This document shows positions 1 to 5,068 of a stretch of 5,992 nucleotides of DNA, piece by piece. The stretch covers positions 1-5,992 of the forward strand of contig CAJOOU010000244.1 in assembly GCA_905236735.1 (NCBI GenBank), given 5' to 3'. This DNA is from an uncultured Eubacterium sp. (lineage in GTDB: Bacteria; Bacillota; Clostridia; Lachnospirales; Lachnospiraceae). Each line of letters opens with the position of its first letter. The first letter of the stretch is position 1. The position numbers were made by a program, and so were the translations under genes. The notes beneath the pieces were generated by a model. It was not told the origin of the DNA. It searched no databases and was given only the letters and a program-made list of their open reading frames with translations.

Positions 1-1
1 A

Positions 2-352
2 TTATTTCTTCATTACGAGGCATACAAGCATCTGAGCTGTAACGATACCTGTGTTCTTAGACTCTCTCTCGCATCCCTTAGCCATGTGAATTGAATCACC
101 GGCGTGAAGAACATGAGCTTTTCCGTCTTCGCCTGTTGTAACTGTCATTTCGCCGTCTACGATGTAGTAGAACATTTCTACCGGAGCCGGAGCCATCTCA
201 GCACCGCCGCCCGGTAAGAAGTGAGATAATCCAAGAGAGATTTCTCCGCCATCTACCTGATCCGGCTTGTGAAGATTTGTGCAACGCACATCATAATGTC
301 CTGGTGGTTCGTAAGTAACTGCTTCTGCAGCTGTTGTAACTTTGTAACTCAT
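2..352 (-). CDS. Small single-domain cupin protein, metal ligands missing
   Basis: This is a complete 116-residue gene (ATG at 352, TAA at 2-4) with no signal peptide or membrane segment, so the product is probably a cytosolic beta-barrel cupin. The fold is suggested by a first cupin motif around residues 48-71 (a GGG turn, then FYYIVDGEMTV) and a second around 85-102 (GDSIHMAKG...NTG). Aligning these by eye with canonical cupins puts Ala56 and Val58 where the HxH pair should be, Met60 at the Glu position (Glu59 is next to it) and Arg96 at the second-motif His. All four usual metal ligands are therefore replaced, so it may be metal-free, binding or sensing a small molecule, or structural. Codon choice differs from the upstream genes: there are no ATA codons, and TAC, TTC and GTA are favoured, suggesting high expression. 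It has its own promoter and leader, so it is probably not simply the last gene of the upstream operon. The substrate is unknown; cupin membership is fairly safe, function is not. Confidence 0.8.
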   Translation of the reverse strand: MSYKVTTAAEAVTYEPPGHYDVRCTNLHKPDQVDGGEISLGLSHFLPGGGAEMAPAPVEMFYYIVDGEMTVTTGEDGKAHVLHAGDSIHMAKGCERESKNTGIVTAQMLVCLVMKK

Positions 353-361
353 TGTTTACAT

Positions 362-367
362 CTTCCT
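362..367 (-). promoter_or_regulatory. Ribosome binding site of the cupin gene
   Basis: AGGAAG lies 9 nt upstream of the ATG at 352, supporting that start. Directly after it is a start-stop pair (ATG TAA at 361-356) in the same frame as the cupin. It is too close to the Shine-Dalgarno sequence to be used efficiently, so the downstream ATG is the likely start. Confidence 0.7.
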
Positions 368-385
368 TTCTTTTAAAAAAATTAA

Positions 386-402
386 CTGAATAAAATATTC
401 AG
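386..402 (-). promoter_or_regulatory. Leader stem-loop 2 followed by a T-run, upstream of the cupin
   Basis: A perfect 7-bp inverted repeat with a 3-nt loop (CTGAATA-TTT-TATTCAG on the minus strand) is followed after 4 nt by seven T residues (381-375). The layout resembles a weak intrinsic terminator or attenuator inside the cupin leader, but the stem is A+T-rich and would be unstable. The palindrome could equally be an operator for a dimeric repressor. Neither role is proven by sequence alone. Confidence 0.45.
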
Positions 403-411
403 ATTAAGACA

Positions 412-428
412 TGCTTTGTTTTCAAGCA
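412..428 (-). promoter_or_regulatory. Leader stem-loop 1 at the predicted transcript 5' end
   Basis: TGCTT and AAGCA form a 5-bp stem around a 7-nt loop, extendable by one G-U pair (429 with 411). It begins within one or two nucleotides of the transcription start predicted from the upstream promoter, so it would be a 5'-terminal hairpin, a type of structure known to slow mRNA decay. The stem is short and could be chance. Confidence 0.35.
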
Positions 429-435
429 CTATTTT

Positions 436-464
436 AGTATACCTCTATTTCCTCAAAAGTTCAA
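436..464 (-). promoter_or_regulatory. Predicted sigma-A promoter of the cupin gene
   Basis: On the minus strand, TTGAAC (464-459) and TATACT (441-436) are separated by exactly 17 nt. The -35 box matches the TTGACA consensus at 4 of 6 positions and the -10 box matches TATAAT at 5 of 6. Transcription would start near 429-430, giving a leader of about 77 nt before the ATG. The -35 box begins only 14 nt beyond the stop codon of the preceding HPr-like gene, and no strong terminator lies between, so read-through from the upstream operon could add to expression. Confidence 0.7.
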
Positions 465-478
465 TAGTACCCGTGGTA

Positions 479-739
479 TTATTGTTTTCCTTCGGTAAGA
501 TATTTTTCTATTTTTTCCATAGCCTCTTCTTCGTCTTCGCCTTCAATTGTTATGCTGATAGGCTCTCCCGGATAAAGACCGAGTGTCATCATTCCCATAA
601 TGCTCTTGGCATTAACCTTTCTGTTGTCAGACTCAAAATAAATCCTGCTCTTAAACTCTCCCGCCAGCTGTACCATTACTGCTATCGGGCGTTCTTCCTT
701 CCCATCCAAAATGTTTACGGTTACTTCCTTTTGAATCAT
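479..739 (-). CDS. HPr-like regulatory protein with Glu15 and Ser46 (Crh-type)
   Basis: This is an 86-residue HPr-fold protein. The start chosen is the ATG at 739: it is preceded by AAGGAGG at a 5-nt spacing and gives the family's usual length and numbering. An in-frame ATG at 754 overlaps that ribosome binding site and would add five residues. With this start, the active-site loop reads G13-K-E15-E-R17-P18, where HPr has GLHARP, so the PEP-dependent phosphorylation site His15 is Glu (codon GAA). Arg17 is kept, and so is the Ser46 region (VNAKSIMG, residues 42-49), the site used by HPr kinase. The C-terminal acidic helix (GEDEEEA, 67-73) is typical. By family knowledge such a protein cannot carry phosphate for the PTS but could be phosphorylated on Ser46 and act as a CcpA co-effector, as Crh (Gln15) does in B. 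subtilis. It lies 36 nt downstream of whiA, the same neighbourhood as crh. Glu15 might mimic a charged active site; that is inference. Confidence 0.88.
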   Translation of the reverse strand: MIQKEVTVNILDGKEERPIAVMVQLAGEFKSRIYFESDNRKVNAKSIMGMMTLGLYPGEPISITIEGEDEEEAMEKIEKYLTEGKQ

Positions 740-744
740 TTTGT

Positions 745-751
745 CCTCCTT
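745..751 (-). promoter_or_regulatory. Ribosome binding site deciding the HPr-like start
   Basis: AAGGAGG is followed by ACAAA and then ATG at 739. This near-perfect Shine-Dalgarno sequence favours the inner ATG over the ATG at 754-752, which directly abuts this motif and has no comparable upstream site. Confidence 0.85.
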
Positions 752-775
752 CATTTCTCATAGATACACAAATAT

Positions 776-1720
776 CTATCCCCTGATATTTTCTGCTAAG
801 CTGCTGATTTTCTTTAGTCTGTGATTTACACCGGAGCGTCCCACTTTAGGTATGCACATTTCTCCGAGTTCCTTCAATGAGCTCTCCGGATGTTCAAGTC
901 TGAGCATTGCCATTTCCTTAAGATGTTCGGGCAGGCTCTCAAACTCACCTCTGTCCATTAAGTATTTTATGTCTTCGGTCTGCTTTAATGCGGCACTCAC
1001 CGTTTTATTCAGGTTTGCCGTCTCACAGTTGACCTGTCTGTTTACATTGTTGCGCATATCCTTTAAAATACGCACATTTTCCATCTGCATAAGAGAGACA
1101 TAGGCCTCCATGACTCCCATCAGATCTATTATCTGTCTGCCCTCTTTTATATAGACGACAAAATGATTTTTGCGTTCTACTATCTTACCCTCTATATCAA
1201 AGGTCTCCATCTGCATAACAAGCTGCTTTGCCTGCTCCTCATTTTCGCAAATAAACTCAAGATGATAAGATTTTTCAGGGTCACTCATTGACCCTCCCGC
1301 AATAAACGCCCCTCTTAAAAAAGCCCGTCTGCAGCACTCACTCATAATAAGGATATTGGGCAGCACTCCCTTCGGTGGCATATATCTGCCGTTTTCATCC
1401 GTTTCCTTAAAGGCCGCAAGCACCTCCAAAGCCTCCCGGGGATTGGAAATCCTGATAATATATCTGCGGCCGGAATACTTTCCGCCCGTATTTTCTATCT
1501 CAATTTCTGTAATAATTTTAAATGTTTTCTTTATTAAAGTAAAGCACTTTCTGGCAAGCCTGGAGTTTTCGGTCTGCACTTTTATAACATAACCGCCGGC
1601 CTGATTTTCCTCCACCTCACCGCACATCCCGACTATGGCAGCAAGCTCGGCTATCTGGCAATGTCTCGCCTTGGGCAGCTGTTTTGAAAGTTCCTCTTTT
1701 ACATCTCCGGAAAATGACAT
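776..1720 (-). CDS. whiA: WhiA-family DNA-binding regulator
   Basis: WhiA (YvcL in B. subtilis) is a conserved DNA-binding protein of Gram-positive bacteria. It controls sporulation genes in Streptomyces and affects division and chromosome segregation in Bacillus. The 314-residue product is full length. The N-terminus MSFSGDVKEEL is typical of the family. A degenerate LAGLIDADG-type segment lies around residues 131-156 (RRAFLRGAFIAGGSM, then DPEKSYHLEF), and the asparagine-rich stretch RNNVNRQVNCETANLNKT (223-240) is characteristic. A C-terminal helix-turn-helix covers about 281-311 (LKELGEMCIPKVGRSGVNHR). The homing-endonuclease catalytic acid is not evident, as expected for WhiA. The ATG at 1720 follows AGGAGG at 5 nt. 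It starts 21 nt after rapZ and ends 36 nt before the HPr-like gene, so it is almost certainly cotranscribed with both. The glmR/yvcK gene that sits just upstream of whiA in B. subtilis is missing here. Confidence 0.95.
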   Translation of the reverse strand: MSFSGDVKEELSKQLPKARHCQIAELAAIVGMCGEVEENQAGGYVIKVQTENSRLARKCFTLIKKTFKIITEIEIENTGGKYSGRRYIIRISNPREALEVLAAFKETDENGRYMPPKGVLPNILIMSECCRRAFLRGAFIAGGSMSDPEKSYHLEFICENEEQAKQLVMQMETFDIEGKIVERKNHFVVYIKEGRQIIDLMGVMEAYVSLMQMENVRILKDMRNNVNRQVNCETANLNKTVSAALKQTEDIKYLMDRGEFESLPEHLKEMAMLRLEHPESSLKELGEMCIPKVGRSGVNHRLKKISSLAENIRG

Positions 1721-1725
1721 TGATG

Positions 1726-1731
1726 CCTCCT
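1726..1731 (-). promoter_or_regulatory. Ribosome binding site of whiA
   Basis: A consensus AGGAGG lies 5 nt before the whiA ATG, within the 21-nt gap after the rapZ stop codon. It fixes the start and suggests efficient translation independent of rapZ. Confidence 0.8.
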
Positions 1732-1741
1732 AATATGTATT

Positions 1742-2629
1742 CTATTTTCCCCTCAGAGCATCCTTACCTATGTCTCTGTGTTCTTTCCTCAGGCCGTAAT
1801 CCTTAAGAGTCGAAAGTTTATCATAAAGGGCGTTTGCAAGGGTCACGCTTCTGTGTTTTCCTCCTGTACACCCTATAGCTATTACAAGCTGTGTCTTGCC
1901 CTCGGATGTATACCTCGGCAGCAAAAATTCTATCATGTCTTTGAGTTTTGACAAAAAAACATGTGAGTCTTCAAATCCCATCACATAATTCTGCACCTCT
2001 TCATCCTCACCGGTCAGAGGTTTTAAATTATCAATATAAAATGGATTGGGCAAAAACCTTACATCAAATACCAGATCCGCATCTGCAGGTATACCGTATT
2101 TGAATCCAAACGACATTACCATTATATTAAGACTCTTATAGGTCTGTTTGTTGACAAAAATATTCCTCAGCTGGGCATTGAGCTCTCTGGTAAGAAGATG
2201 ACTGGTATCTATAATGTAATCAGCCTGGCTCTTTAAAAATCCGAGTTTTTCCCTTTCCAGAGATATTCCTCCGTCTACCCTGCCGTTTGGAGCCAAAGGA
2301 TGTGAGCGTCTGGTTTCCTTATATCTCTTTACCAATACACTGTCTTCGGCATCCAGAAAAAGTATCTTATAGCTCCTGCCCAGATCACTCATCTGCTCCA
2401 GAATGGTTTCGAGTTCTCCGAGTCTGTCTCCGTTTCTAATATCTATTACGAGAGCTACTCCCATTTCACCTGAGCCGCTTGCCGGCGCGCTCTGATAAGC
2501 AAGGTCCGCAAATTTTTCCAAAAGAGGAATGGGTAGATTATCAACGCACAAAAACCCCATATCCTCCATCATCTTCAGAGCCTGACTTTTGCCCGCTCCG
2601 CTCATTCCGGTTAAGATTACAAATTCCAT
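1742..2629 (-). CDS. rapZ: RapZ/YvcJ family P-loop nucleotide-binding protein
   Basis: RapZ family proteins bind nucleotides. In E. coli RapZ is an RNase adaptor that senses glucosamine-6-phosphate and targets the sRNA GlmZ; in B. subtilis the orthologue YvcJ is a nucleotide-binding protein of less clear role linked to competence. The 295-residue protein is full length. It has a Walker A loop at 8-15 (GMSGAGKS), a VDNLP segment at 29-33, a Walker B-like strand ending VIDIRNG (61-67), SFGFKYGIP (173-181), the DVRFLPNP segment (189-196) and the family signature GCTGGKHRSV (253-262) in the C-terminal domain. The tail is basic (RKEHRDIGKDALRGK), reminiscent of the RNA-binding tail of E. coli RapZ. 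The GlmZ pathway itself is not known in Firmicutes, so an RNA role here is inference. The ATG at 2629 is preceded by a GTGAGGA-like site. The gene lies 50 nt after murB and 21 nt before whiA. Confidence 0.95.
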   Translation of the reverse strand: MEFVILTGMSGAGKSQALKMMEDMGFLCVDNLPIPLLEKFADLAYQSAPASGSGEMGVALVIDIRNGDRLGELETILEQMSDLGRSYKILFLDAEDSVLVKRYKETRRSHPLAPNGRVDGGISLEREKLGFLKSQADYIIDTSHLLTRELNAQLRNIFVNKQTYKSLNIMVMSFGFKYGIPADADLVFDVRFLPNPFYIDNLKPLTGEDEEVQNYVMGFEDSHVFLSKLKDMIEFLLPRYTSEGKTQLVIAIGCTGGKHRSVTLANALYDKLSTLKDYGLRKEHRDIGKDALRGK

Positions 2630-2679
2630 AATATCCTCACCTGCCGCTTCCTTTTAAGTATCAGTACTTTAGTCCCTTG

Positions 2680-3579
2680 CTAAAACCCTATGAGTCTGAC
2701 CTCAGGTTCCAAAACTATACCTGAACTTTCCTTTACCTTTTCCGTAACATCCATCATCAGCTTATATATATCAGATGCAGTAGCTCCGCCTTTATTTATC
2801 ACAAAGCCACAGTGTTTTTCCGATACCTGTGCTCCTCCCACCGTATATCCGGCAAGTCCGGCTTCCATTATAAGCTTCCCGGCAAAATTGTCCTTCGGTC
2901 TTTTAAATGTAGAGCCGGCGCTCGGATATTCAAGGGGCTGCTTTTGCGTTCTTTGCTCCTTGAGTTCTTCCATTCTTTGATTTATGGCAATTTTGTCACC
3001 ACGACCAAGTTCAAACTCTGCGTCAAGCACTATTGCTCCGCTTTTCATTATATAGCTCGTCCTATAGCTTCCGTCATATTTTTCGGCGTCTATATTCTTA
3101 ATTTCTCCGTCCTTATCTATAATACGGATACTTTTTACCACCTGTTTCATTTCCCCGCCATATGCTCCGGCGTTCATGGCAAGGGCTCCTCCCACCGTAC
3201 CGGGAATCCCTGATGCAAATTCCAGACCGCTCAGAGACTCTTCCATAGCTGATTTTGCAAGCCTTACAAGCATGCAGCCTGCCTGAGCCCTTATAATATT
3301 CCCGTCAATACTGATATCACTCATCTGCTTTTCCAAAGCTATGACCGCGCCGCGAACTCCGCTGTCCGAGACAAGGAGGTTGCTGCCGTTTCCTATAATA
3401 TAATACGGAACCTTTTCCTCCTTTAAAAGTGCTACAACATCAGCCACCTCATCAATCTCCGGAGAAAGAAAATAATCGGCCTTTCCGCCTACTCGGAAGG
3501 TGGTGTGCATACTCATTGGTTCATCCGTCTTTATCCGGCTTTCGTTTAATACCTCTGAAAGTTTATCTTTTAATTCCAT
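2680..3579 (-). CDS. murB: UDP-N-acetylenolpyruvoylglucosamine reductase (MurB)
   Basis: MurB is a cytosolic FAD enzyme that reduces UDP-GlcNAc-enolpyruvate with NADPH to UDP-MurNAc, the second committed step of peptidoglycan precursor synthesis. The 299-residue length and architecture fit the shorter type IIb form found in Firmicutes. FAD-binding segments are visible: HTTFRVGG (25-32), the IIGNGSNLLVSD loop (61-72) and GIPGTVGGALAMNAGAYGGE (124-143). Substrate and catalytic motifs follow: YRTSY with Arg173, the AGSTFKRP motif with Ser223 as the proton donor, and the C-terminal EPEVRLIG (291-298) containing the catalytic Glu. The ATG at 3579 lies 13 nt after the stop of the M18 peptidase gene. 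Its ribosome binding site (CGGGGA) is weaker than its neighbours' and begins only 2-3 nt past that stop codon, so translational coupling to the upstream gene is plausible. RapZ follows 50 nt downstream. Confidence 0.97.
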   Translation of the reverse strand: MELKDKLSEVLNESRIKTDEPMSMHTTFRVGGKADYFLSPEIDEVADVVALLKEEKVPYYIIGNGSNLLVSDSGVRGAVIALEKQMSDISIDGNIIRAQAGCMLVRLAKSAMEESLSGLEFASGIPGTVGGALAMNAGAYGGEMKQVVKSIRIIDKDGEIKNIDAEKYDGSYRTSYIMKSGAIVLDAEFELGRGDKIAINQRMEELKEQRTQKQPLEYPSAGSTFKRPKDNFAGKLIMEAGLAGYTVGGAQVSEKHCGFVINKGGATASDIYKLMMDVTEKVKESSGIVLEPEVRLIGF

Positions 3580-3592
3580 TTTTATCCCCGGT

Positions 3593-4984
3593 CTACTGAA
3601 AATATTCTATCTCTTTAAGGAAGGCTATGTAGCCCTTGTATGCCTCATAAAGGTCCGCCTTGCTTATTATCTCCCACGGAGCGTGCATATTAAGTACAGC
3701 CACACCGCTGTCAATCACCTGCATGCCGTATCTCGCGAGAATGTAGGCTATTGTACCGCCGCCTCCCTGGTCTACCTTTCCAAGTTCTGCCGTCTGGAAT
3801 CCGATTTTGTTTTTATCAAAAATATTTCTAATGGCAGCCATATATTCCGGATTGGCATCGTTTGAACCGGATTTGCCACGGCTACCGGTAAATTTGTTAA
3901 ATACAATTCCGTTTCCGAGAAAGGCTGCATTCTTCTTTTCAAAGGCAGACGCATAATTAGAGTCAAATGCTGCACTGACATCAGAAGAAAGTACGCATGA
4001 GTTTGTAAGTGCCCTGCGAAGCGCAAGTTCATTATAGTCTCCGCAAAGATTCATGACTTCCGCCACCATATTTTCAAAGAAGCGTGACTTCATGCCTGTA
4101 GCACCGACACTGCCGATTTCCTCTTTGTCCACGAGGAGACACACACTGGTGCGTTTTACATTCTTCATTTCAAGAGTCGCCTTAAATGACGGGTATGCGC
4201 ACACTCTGTCGTCATGTCCGTATCCCATCACCATACTTCTGTCAAAGCCGTAGTCTCTGGCGCGACCTGCAGGTACCACTTCTATCTCAGCCGAAAGGAA
4301 ATCTTCCTCTTCCACCTTATATTCTTTTTTTAGTATTTCAAGAATATTTTTCGAAACAGCATCCTTTTCCTCGCCCTTTAACGGGATGCTTCCCACAAGA
4401 ACATCAAGCTTTTCGCCCTCTACCGCCTTTGCCGCCTTTTTCTCGAGCTGGTCAGCGGCCAGGTGAATAAGAATATCCGAAACTCCGAATACCGGATCAT
4501 CTTCCTTTTCTCCGATGTTTACCGTCACCTTTGTTCCGTCCTTTTTAACAATTACTCCGTGCAATGCCAGTGGCAGGGTAACCCACTGGTATTTTTTTAC
4601 CCCTCCGTAATAATGAGTGTCCAGAAGTGCCATCTTACTGTCTTCGTAGAGAGGATTCTGCTTAACATCGAGTCTCGGAGAATCAATGTGTGCCCCCAGG
4701 ATATTCATTCCCTTTTCCATGGAATCCTTTCCTATGACAAACATTGCTATCTCTTTACCCATATTGTTGCAGATAACCTTGTCTCCTGCCTTTAGTTTTT
4801 TGCCCTTCTTTATCGCATCTTCAATCTTTATAAATCCGTTTTTGAGTGCTGCCTCCTCAAAAAAAGCAGCGCATTCTCTTTCTGTCTTGCAGTTTGAGAG
4901 AAATTCTTTATATTCGTCTGCAAAGGTAAATACCTTCTTTTTCTCTGCTGCCGTATATTTTTCCCATACATTAGGTCTTTCCAT
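3593..4984 (-). CDS. M18-family zinc aminopeptidase (aspartyl aminopeptidase type)
   Basis: This is a cytosolic dinuclear zinc aminopeptidase of family M18 (yeast aminopeptidase I / DNPEP type) that removes N-terminal residues, often acidic ones, from peptides; members form large tetrahedral dodecamers. The 463-residue length is normal. Expected metal and catalytic positions are present in order: His99 and Asp101 in GAHIDSPRLD, the bridging Asp in GYGHDDR (255-260), the Glu pair 288-289 in DKEEIGSVG, Asp335 in SSDVSAAFD and His434 in NMHAPWE. The SRGKSGSNDANPEY (368-381) and VDQGGGGTIAYI (404-415) segments are also M18 features. There is no signal peptide. The ATG at 4984 has AAGGAG about 10 nt upstream. 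It sits between hprK and murB, 65 nt after hprK and 13 nt before murB. The link to cell-wall or carbon-control genes is not obvious; peptide recycling is one possibility. Substrate preference cannot be read from the sequence. Confidence 0.94.
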   Translation of the reverse strand: MERPNVWEKYTAAEKKKVFTFADEYKEFLSNCKTERECAAFFEEAALKNGFIKIEDAIKKGKKLKAGDKVICNNMGKEIAMFVIGKDSMEKGMNILGAHIDSPRLDVKQNPLYEDSKMALLDTHYYGGVKKYQWVTLPLALHGVIVKKDGTKVTVNIGEKEDDPVFGVSDILIHLAADQLEKKAAKAVEGEKLDVLVGSIPLKGEEKDAVSKNILEILKKEYKVEEEDFLSAEIEVVPAGRARDYGFDRSMVMGYGHDDRVCAYPSFKATLEMKNVKRTSVCLLVDKEEIGSVGATGMKSRFFENMVAEVMNLCGDYNELALRRALTNSCVLSSDVSAAFDSNYASAFEKKNAAFLGNGIVFNKFTGSRGKSGSNDANPEYMAAIRNIFDKNKIGFQTAELGKVDQGGGGTIAYILARYGMQVIDSGVAVLNMHAPWEIISKADLYEAYKGYIAFLKEIEYFQ

Positions 4985-4994
4985 TGGTTTAATT

Positions 4995-5000
4995 CTCCTT
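4995..5000 (-). promoter_or_regulatory. Ribosome binding site of the M18 aminopeptidase gene
   Basis: AAGGAG lies 10 nt before the ATG at 4984. Just upstream, ATTAGA (5008-5003) could pair with TCTAAT (5027-5022) in the 3' arm of the large inverted repeat, but the repeat's own 23-bp pairing would outcompete it. Confidence 0.7.
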
Positions 5001-5018
5001 TATCTAATAGTTTAATTT

Positions 5019-5068
5019 AAGATTAGAAAATTCATTAGTGCCTCCGGCACTATGAATTTTCTAATCTT
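5019..5068. repeat. 50-nt near-perfect inverted repeat overlapping the hprK stop
   Basis: The arms AAGATTAGAAAATTCAT (5019-5035) and its exact complement (5052-5068) give 17 bp. Inside them AGTGCC (5037-5042) and GGCACT (5046-5051) give 6 more base pairs around a 3-nt loop, and the only flaw is one bulged base at 5036. The right arm encodes the last HprK residues (RLENS), and the stop codon TAG at 5052-5050 lies in the stem. No T-tract follows on either strand, so it is not a classic intrinsic terminator. It could be an mRNA-processing or stabilising hairpin between hprK and the downstream genes, a transcription-slowing element, or a copy of a small dispersed palindromic repeat. The structure is certain, the role is not. 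Confidence 0.9.

Noticed and set aside
465..481. Possible terminator right after the HPr-like stop codon (TACC-ACG-GGTA)
   Set aside because: A 4-bp stem with no T-run; not enough for a terminator.
740..754. Upstream ATG at 754 as start of the HPr-like protein
   Set aside because: This ATG abuts the AAGGAGG site itself; the inner ATG at 739 has ideal spacing and gives exact HPr numbering (positions 15, 17 and 46).
416..763. Plus-strand open frame of 115 codons with many hydrophobic residues, opposite the HPr-like gene
   Set aside because: It lies antisense to a well-supported gene with a perfect ribosome binding site; its Phe/Leu-rich translation is what the complement of Lys/Glu-rich coding sequence gives.
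1250..1330. LAGLIDADG-like segment as a sign of a homing endonuclease or mobile intron
   Set aside because: It is the normal degenerate domain of WhiA, lacks the catalytic acid and sits in a full-length WhiA with its helix-turn-helix.
2656..2669. Small inverted repeat AAGTA-TCAG-TACTT between murB and rapZ
   Set aside because: Only 5 bp with no T-tract; too weak to call a terminator or operator.
2812..3213. Plus-strand open frame opposite murB
   Set aside because: It is a shadow of murB, which has full family motifs; no plausible domain or start signal was seen on the plus strand.
4985..5049. Internal promoter for the M18 peptidase in the gap after hprK
   Set aside because: The gap is A+T-rich but no -35/-10 pair with acceptable spacing was found.
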